Source of the DNA: Actinomycetota bacterium
Lineage (GTDB): Bacteria; Actinomycetota; Thermoleophilia; RBG-16-64-13
Reading direction: 5' to 3'
NCBI GenBank assembly: GCA_023483915.1
Contig: JAMDEO010000005.1
Span: 1 to 39,724 of the forward strand
DNA: 39,724 nt
This document shows positions 35,751-39,724 of the stretch, piece by piece. The position numbers and the translations under genes were made by a program. Every line of letters starts with the position of its first letter. Positions within the stretch are counted from its first letter, which is position 1. The notes under the pieces were generated by a model. That model searched no databases. It had not been told where the DNA came from and worked only from the letters and a program-made list of their open reading frames with translations.

Positions 35751-38700
35751 ATGGCTGAGAGCACCGCAATGATGGACGGCAATGAAGCCGTCGCCCACGT
35801 CGCCTACAAGGTTAACGGAGTGATCGCCATCTACCCCATTACCCCCTCCAGTCCGATGGCGGAACATTGCGATGCCTGGAGTTCGGCGGGGCAGAAGAAC
35901 CTCTGGGGGGTCGTCCCCAACATCGCGGAAATGCAATCCGAAGCCGGGGCTGCAGCCGCCGTGCACGGCTCGCTGCAGGCGGGGTCTCTCAGCACGACCT
36001 TCACCGCCAGCCAGGGCCTGATGCTGATGATCCCCAATATGTACAAGATCGCTGGAGAACTCACGCCTACATGCTGGCACGTCACGGCTCGCTCCCTGGC
36101 CAGCCAGGCCTTGAGCATCTACGGGGACCACCAAGACGTCATGGCCGTGCGGCAGACCGGTTTCGCGCTTCTGGCCTCAAACTCGGTGCAGGAAGCTCAT
36201 GACTTGGGCCTCATTGGCAGCGCCGCAACTCTCAAGGCGCGGGTGCCGTTCATACACTTCTTCGACGGCTTTCGTACCTCGCATGAAGTACAGAAGATCA
36301 GCCTCACAAGCGATGAAGCTATCAGGGAGATGATCGATGACGAGTTGGTCGTAGCGCATCAACTCAGAAGCATGAGCCCGGATCGGCCAACCATCCGGGG
36401 AACCAGCCAGAACCCGGATGTGTATTTCCAGGGTCGGGAGTCGGTCAACCCTTACTACCTTGCTTGCCCCGGAATAGTCCAGGGATACATGGACCAATTC
36501 GGCGAGCTTACCGGACGCAGCTATCACTTGTTCGACTACGTGGGGGCGGCTGACGCCGACCGGGTCATTGTGCTCATGGGGTCAGGGGGCGAGGCCACGC
36601 ATGAGACGGTCGAATACCTTGCCGCCCGTGGCGAGAGGGTCGGCGTGGTCAAGGTGCGGCTATACCGGCCCTTCAGCATCGAGCACTTCTTGGCGGCTCT
36701 CCCTGCGACGGCCAAGCGCATTGCAGTGCTCGACCGCACCAAGGAGCCGGGAGCAGCCGGCGAGCCTCTTTATCTCGACGTGGTCGACGCCCTTGCCGAA
36801 TCCGACAGGGGGGCCAAGGTTATCGGCGGCCGCTATGGACTATCCAGCAAGGAATTCACGCCCGCAATGGTCAAAGCCGTCTTCGATGAGCTTGCCAAAG
36901 AGAAGCCGAAGAAGCACTTCACCATCGGGATCAACGACGACGTGACCCACATGAGCCTCGACTTCGACGAGGGCTTCAGCACGGAACCCGACGATGTTGT
37001 CCGCGCTCTCTTCTACGGGCTGGGCAGTGACGGCACGGTCGGGGCCAACAAGAACTCCATCAAGATCATCGGGGAGGACACAACCAACTACGCCCAGGGC
37101 TACTTCGTCTATGACGCCAAGAAGGCGGGGGTCATGACGGTCAGCCATCTCCGGTTTGGGCCTCAACCTATCCGGTCTTCCTACTTGGTCAACAAGGCCA
37201 ATTTCATTGCCTGCCACGTTTGGTCGTTCCTGGAGCGGTACGACATGCTTTCCGCCGCAGTTCCGGGGGCCACCTTCCTGATCAATGCCCCTTATCCTGT
37301 CGAAGAGGTTTGGAACAGGATCCCAGAGGATGTGCAGCAGCGCATCATCGACCTCAAACTGAAGGTCTACGCCATCAATGCCTACGAGGTGGCCAAGCAA
37401 AACGGCATGGGCGGCCGTATCAACACCATTATGCAGACCTGCTTCTTCTATCTTGCCGGGATCCTGCCTCAGGACGATGCCATCGCAGCCATCAAGCGCG
37501 CCATCGACAAGACCTACGGCAAGAGGGGGCCGCGGGTACTACAGATGAACTACGCCGCGGTGGACTCGGCTATAGTGGCGCTTCATCCCGTCCAGGTGAC
37601 GGACGTGCCGACGAGCGGCATCGTCAAACCCCCGGTATGCTCGCCGGAGGCCCCCGATTTCGTGCGCACGGTCACGGCCACCATCATGGCGGGACGCGGC
37701 CAGGACCTGCGCGTGAGCCAGATGCCGGCCGACGGCGTTTGGCCTACCGACACCACCCAATGGGAGAAGCGGAACATCGCTCTCGAGATCCCGATATGGG
37801 AGCCGGAAATCTGCATTCAGTGCGGCAAGTGTTCGTTCCACTGCCCTCATGCCACCATCCGCACCAAGATCTACGATGGAGACCTACTTGAGGGCGCGCC
37901 GGCGAGCTTCAAGTCGGTGGATGCCAGGGGGCGGGAATATGCCGGTCTCAAGTGGACGGTCCAAGTGGCCCCTGAGGATTGCACGGGTTGCGGTCAGTGC
38001 GTGCACATCTGCCCGGGCAAGGACAAGACGAATCCTGACCGTAAGGCCATCAACATGGCGTTCCAGCCCCCGCTGCGCGAGGTACAACGCCAGAACTTCG
38101 AGTTCTTCGAGGGTATCCCGTGGGTCGATCGTACTCAAGTTCGGGTGAATACAGTCAAGGGCAGCCAGCTTCTGGAGCCTCTATTCGAGTACTGCGGTGC
38201 CTGCGCAGGCTGTGGAGAAACCCCGTATGTCAAGCTGCTCACGCAGCTATTCGGTGATCGTCTGCTGATCGGTAACGCGACAGGCTGCTCCAGCATCTAT
38301 GGCGGGAACCTGCCGACAACTCCCTACGCCAAGAATGCCGACGGCCGGGGCCCCACGTGGAACAACTCACTGTTCGAGGACACAGCCGAGTTCAGCTACG
38401 GGCTCCGCCTCTCGGTCGACCGGCAGACCGATCTCGCTCGGGCGATGCTGGAGACTTTTCGCGACATCGCAGGGACCGATCTGGTAAGGGCCTTGCTCGC
38501 TTCCCGGCAGACCGACGAGTCGGAGATCGCCGCCCAGCGCGCTCGGGTGGCCGAACTGAAGGCCAAGATCAAAGCGGCCCAAGAGGCGAATCCAGATTCA
38601 GACCGCAAGTTCGACCAGATGCTGGTTGCCGCGGATTTTCTTGTCAAGAAGAGTGTCTGGGGCATAGGGGGCGATGGCTGGGCATACGACATCGGTTACG

Positions 38701-39473
38701 GTGGTCTCGACCACGTTCTCGCCCAGAATCGGAACATCAACCTCCTGGTGCTCAATACCCAGGTCTACTCAAATACCGGCGGCCAGTGCTCAAAAGCAAC
38801 TCCGATGGGTGCCGTCGCTCTCTTTGCAGCAGGCGGCAAGCTCACGGGCAAGAAAGACCTCGGGACGATGGCCACCACTTACGGGAATATCTATGTGGCT
38901 CAGGTGGCCATGGGCTACAACGACGCCCAGACGGTGAGGGCCTTCGCGGAAGCCGAGTCGTACGATGGGCCCAGCCTCATCATCGCCTATAGCCACTGCA
39001 TCAACATGGGCTTCGACATGATCAAGGGCTATGACCAGCAGAAACTCGCAGTGGAGACGGGATCGTGGTTCCTCTGGCGCTTCGACCCGCGTCTCGCCTC
39101 TGACGGCAAGAACCCGCTACAAATCGACATGAAAGAGCCGAGCCTGCCGGTCACCGAGTACGCCTACAAGGAGAACCGGTTCAACCTGCTGAAAAAGTCT
39201 GATCCGGTCACCGCGGCACTCATCATGGGAAGGGCGCAGAACCACGTCTGGACAAGATGGGGACTTCTAAGGCAGCGGGCCGCGATGACCTACGACATCG
39301 ACTGTCCATTTGAGACCGGCGCTGTGGACGAGGAGTCGCTGGCAGTCGAGGGCGCGACCGGCCGCGCGAAGGAGGTCTTCGGGACCAAGAGCGGCTTGAA
39401 CTGCCCGGTGGCATGCGACTTGCAGACCGTCAAGGGCGCCGACAGGGAGCGCTACAGCAAGAGTTCGTGTTAA
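35751..39473 (+). CDS. nifJ: Pyruvate:ferredoxin (flavodoxin) oxidoreductase, single-chain
   Basis: A 1240-residue homodimeric PFOR that oxidises pyruvate with CoA to acetyl-CoA, CO2 and reduced ferredoxin, or the reverse in carbon fixation. Domains in order: pyrimidine-binding (GNEAVAHVAYKVNGVIAIYPITPSSPMAE), the gamma domain, a two-cluster ferredoxin domain with CIQCGKCSFHCP (688-698) and CTGCGQCVHICP (744-754), then the TPP domain with proximal-cluster Cys in YCGACAGCGET (815, 818) and GNATGCSSIYGG, and GGDGWAYDIGYGGLDHVL plus NTQVYSNTGGQCSKATP. Length is as expected for the fused type and all cluster Cys are present. ATG 35751 has AGAAAGGG upstream. Its presence points to anaerobic metabolism. 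The TPP riboswitch downstream would control supply of its cofactor. Confidence 0.98.
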   Translation: MAESTAMMDGNEAVAHVAYKVNGVIAIYPITPSSPMAEHCDAWSSAGQKNLWGVVPNIAEMQSEAGAAAAVHGSLQAGSLSTTFTASQGLMLMIPNMYKIAGELTPTCWHVTARSLASQALSIYGDHQDVMAVRQTGFALLASNSVQEAHDLGLIGSAATLKARVPFIHFFDGFRTSHEVQKISLTSDEAIREMIDDELVVAHQLRSMSPDRPTIRGTSQNPDVYFQGRESVNPYYLACPGIVQGYMDQFGELTGRSYHLFDYVGAADADRVIVLMGSGGEATHETVEYLAARGERVGVVKVRLYRPFSIEHFLAALPATAKRIAVLDRTKEPGAAGEPLYLDVVDALAESDRGAKVIGGRYGLSSKEFTPAMVKAVFDELAKEKPKKHFTIGINDDVTHMSLDFDEGFSTEPDDVVRALFYGLGSDGTVGANKNSIKIIGEDTTNYAQGYFVYDAKKAGVMTVSHLRFGPQPIRSSYLVNKANFIACHVWSFLERYDMLSAAVPGATFLINAPYPVEEVWNRIPEDVQQRIIDLKLKVYAINAYEVAKQNGMGGRINTIMQTCFFYLAGILPQDDAIAAIKRAIDKTYGKRGPRVLQMNYAAVDSAIVALHPVQVTDVPTSGIVKPPVCSPEAPDFVRTVTATIMAGRGQDLRVSQMPADGVWPTDTTQWEKRNIALEIPIWEPEICIQCGKCSFHCPHATIRTKIYDGDLLEGAPASFKSVDARGREYAGLKWTVQVAPEDCTGCGQCVHICPGKDKTNPDRKAINMAFQPPLREVQRQNFEFFEGIPWVDRTQVRVNTVKGSQLLEPLFEYCGACAGCGETPYVKLLTQLFGDRLLIGNATGCSSIYGGNLPTTPYAKNADGRGPTWNNSLFEDTAEFSYGLRLSVDRQTDLARAMLETFRDIAGTDLVRALLASRQTDESEIAAQRARVAELKAKIKAAQEANPDSDRKFDQMLVAADFLVKKSVWGIGGDGWAYDIGYGGLDHVLAQNRNINLLVLNTQVYSNTGGQCSKATPMGAVALFAAGGKLTGKKDLGTMATTYGNIYVAQVAMGYNDAQTVRAFAEAESYDGPSLIIAYSHCINMGFDMIKGYDQQKLAVETGSWFLWRFDPRLASDGKNPLQIDMKEPSLPVTEYAYKENRFNLLKKSDPVTAALIMGRAQNHVWTRWGLLRQRAAMTYDIDCPFETGAVDEESLAVEGATGRAKEVFGTKSGLNCPVACDLQTVKGADRERYSKSSC

Positions 39474-39489
39474 TATCTAACAGTTCAGA

Positions 39490-39585
39490 TTACCTTGCTA
39501 GGGGAGCGTATAGCTGAGAGTGTGGCCTAGCCACAGACCCTGCGAACCTGATCTGGGTAATGCCAGCGAAGGGAAGTAACGGTTC
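39490..39585 (+). ncRNA. TPP (THI-box) riboswitch
   Basis: The core THI-box strings are present in order: GGGGAGC (39501-39507), CTGAGA (39514-39519), a variable P3 hairpin with GTGGC..GCCAC (from 39522), ACCCTGCGAACCTGATC (about 39537-39553), then TGGGTAATGCCAGCG and AAGGGAA closing. These are the pyrimidine- and pyrophosphate-sensing loops of the TPP aptamer. It starts 17 bases after the nifJ stop and faces a gene beyond the right edge, most likely for thiamine biosynthesis or transport. Confidence 0.95.
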
Positions 39586-39724
39586 CGCATTGCCGTAGCC
39601 CCTTGAAACGTGGCTATCGGTGACTCCGGCCCTCTTTCCTCTGCGCGACCGAGGACGACGTATCGTGCCGCCCAGTGCGCACTCGGCGGCCGCGGCTTCA
39701 TTTTGAAACGAGTTGTAAGGAGGG
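39586..39724 (+). promoter_or_regulatory. Riboswitch expression platform and ribosome binding site of a gene beyond the edge
   Basis: Downstream of the aptamer a hairpin can form between CCGTAGCC (about 39592-39600) and GGCTATCGG (39612-39620). The window ends with AAGGAGGG (39717-39724), a strong Shine-Dalgarno sequence for a gene starting just outside. CCCTCTTT (39630-39637) is nearly complementary to it and could sequester it. No T-run terminator is evident, so control of translation initiation seems more likely than termination; this is inference from pairing only. Confidence 0.5.

Overview
The window is GC-rich, densely packed bacterial chromosome with 31 protein-coding genes. All are on the + strand except guaB and a methyltransferase/nucleotidyltransferase pair. 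I see no tRNA, rRNA, CRISPR array, insertion sequence or phage gene. The content suggests a deep-branching anaerobic member of the Actinomycetota, from a lineage that shares gene order with Firmicutes. The grounds are LytR-CpsA-Psr proteins with Thr/Ser/Gly-rich linkers, an hpf-secA-prfB-ftsE-ftsX order, a phoH-pgpH-ybeY-dgkA-cdd-recO order, a single-chain pyruvate:ferredoxin oxidoreductase, a short archaeal/thermophile-type AhcY, and frequent GTG starts. The placement is inference from gene content only.

Region 1 (1-7588) starts with two tandem LytR-CpsA-Psr paralogs. The first is cut by the window edge; the second probably starts at CTG. A methylthioadenosine/S-adenosylhomocysteine salvage block follows: a shortened purine-nucleoside-phosphorylase-like protein, ahcY and mtnA. 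Then come a sugar-nucleotide pyrophosphorylase and comF.

Region 2 (7692-17545) is a core block: long hibernation factor hpf, secA, prfB with the classical programmed +1 frameshift, ftsE-ftsX, their probable M23 murein hydrolase partner, a C-terminal processing protease and rsmE. A 165-base foldback repeat lies between secA and prfB.

Region 3 (17560-25351) is a tightly overlapping housekeeping run: HIT hydrolase, yqeY, phoH, pgpH (c-di-AMP phosphodiesterase type), ybeY, a DgkA-PAP2 fusion, a cytidine-deaminase-like protein lacking one canonical zinc ligand, a GNAT acetyltransferase, deoC and recO. The place where era usually sits, between cdd and recO, is taken by the GNAT gene and deoC.

Region 4 (25352-31223) holds guaB (minus), a HAD phosphatase, a CoA-binding protein, the ribosome-rescue factor arfB, an orphan left-handed beta-helix protein and glmM. 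The last two suggest amino-sugar activation for the cell wall.

Region 5 (31224-39724) has a two-gene minus-strand unit (SAM methyltransferase, then nucleotidyltransferase with a probable winged-helix N-terminus), a divergent MMPL exporter, a 447-base gap with a second, unrelated foldback repeat of about 172 bases, the large nifJ (PFOR) gene, and a clear TPP riboswitch whose gene lies beyond the right edge.

The observations most worth following up are the methyltransferase-nucleotidyltransferase pair, the DgkA-PAP2 kinase/phosphatase fusion, the degenerate PNP-like gene in the MTA salvage block, the altered zinc site of the Cdd-like protein, the CTG start, the two foldback repeats, and several TATA-type -10 boxes lying 7-11 bases from a start codon without a ribosome binding site.
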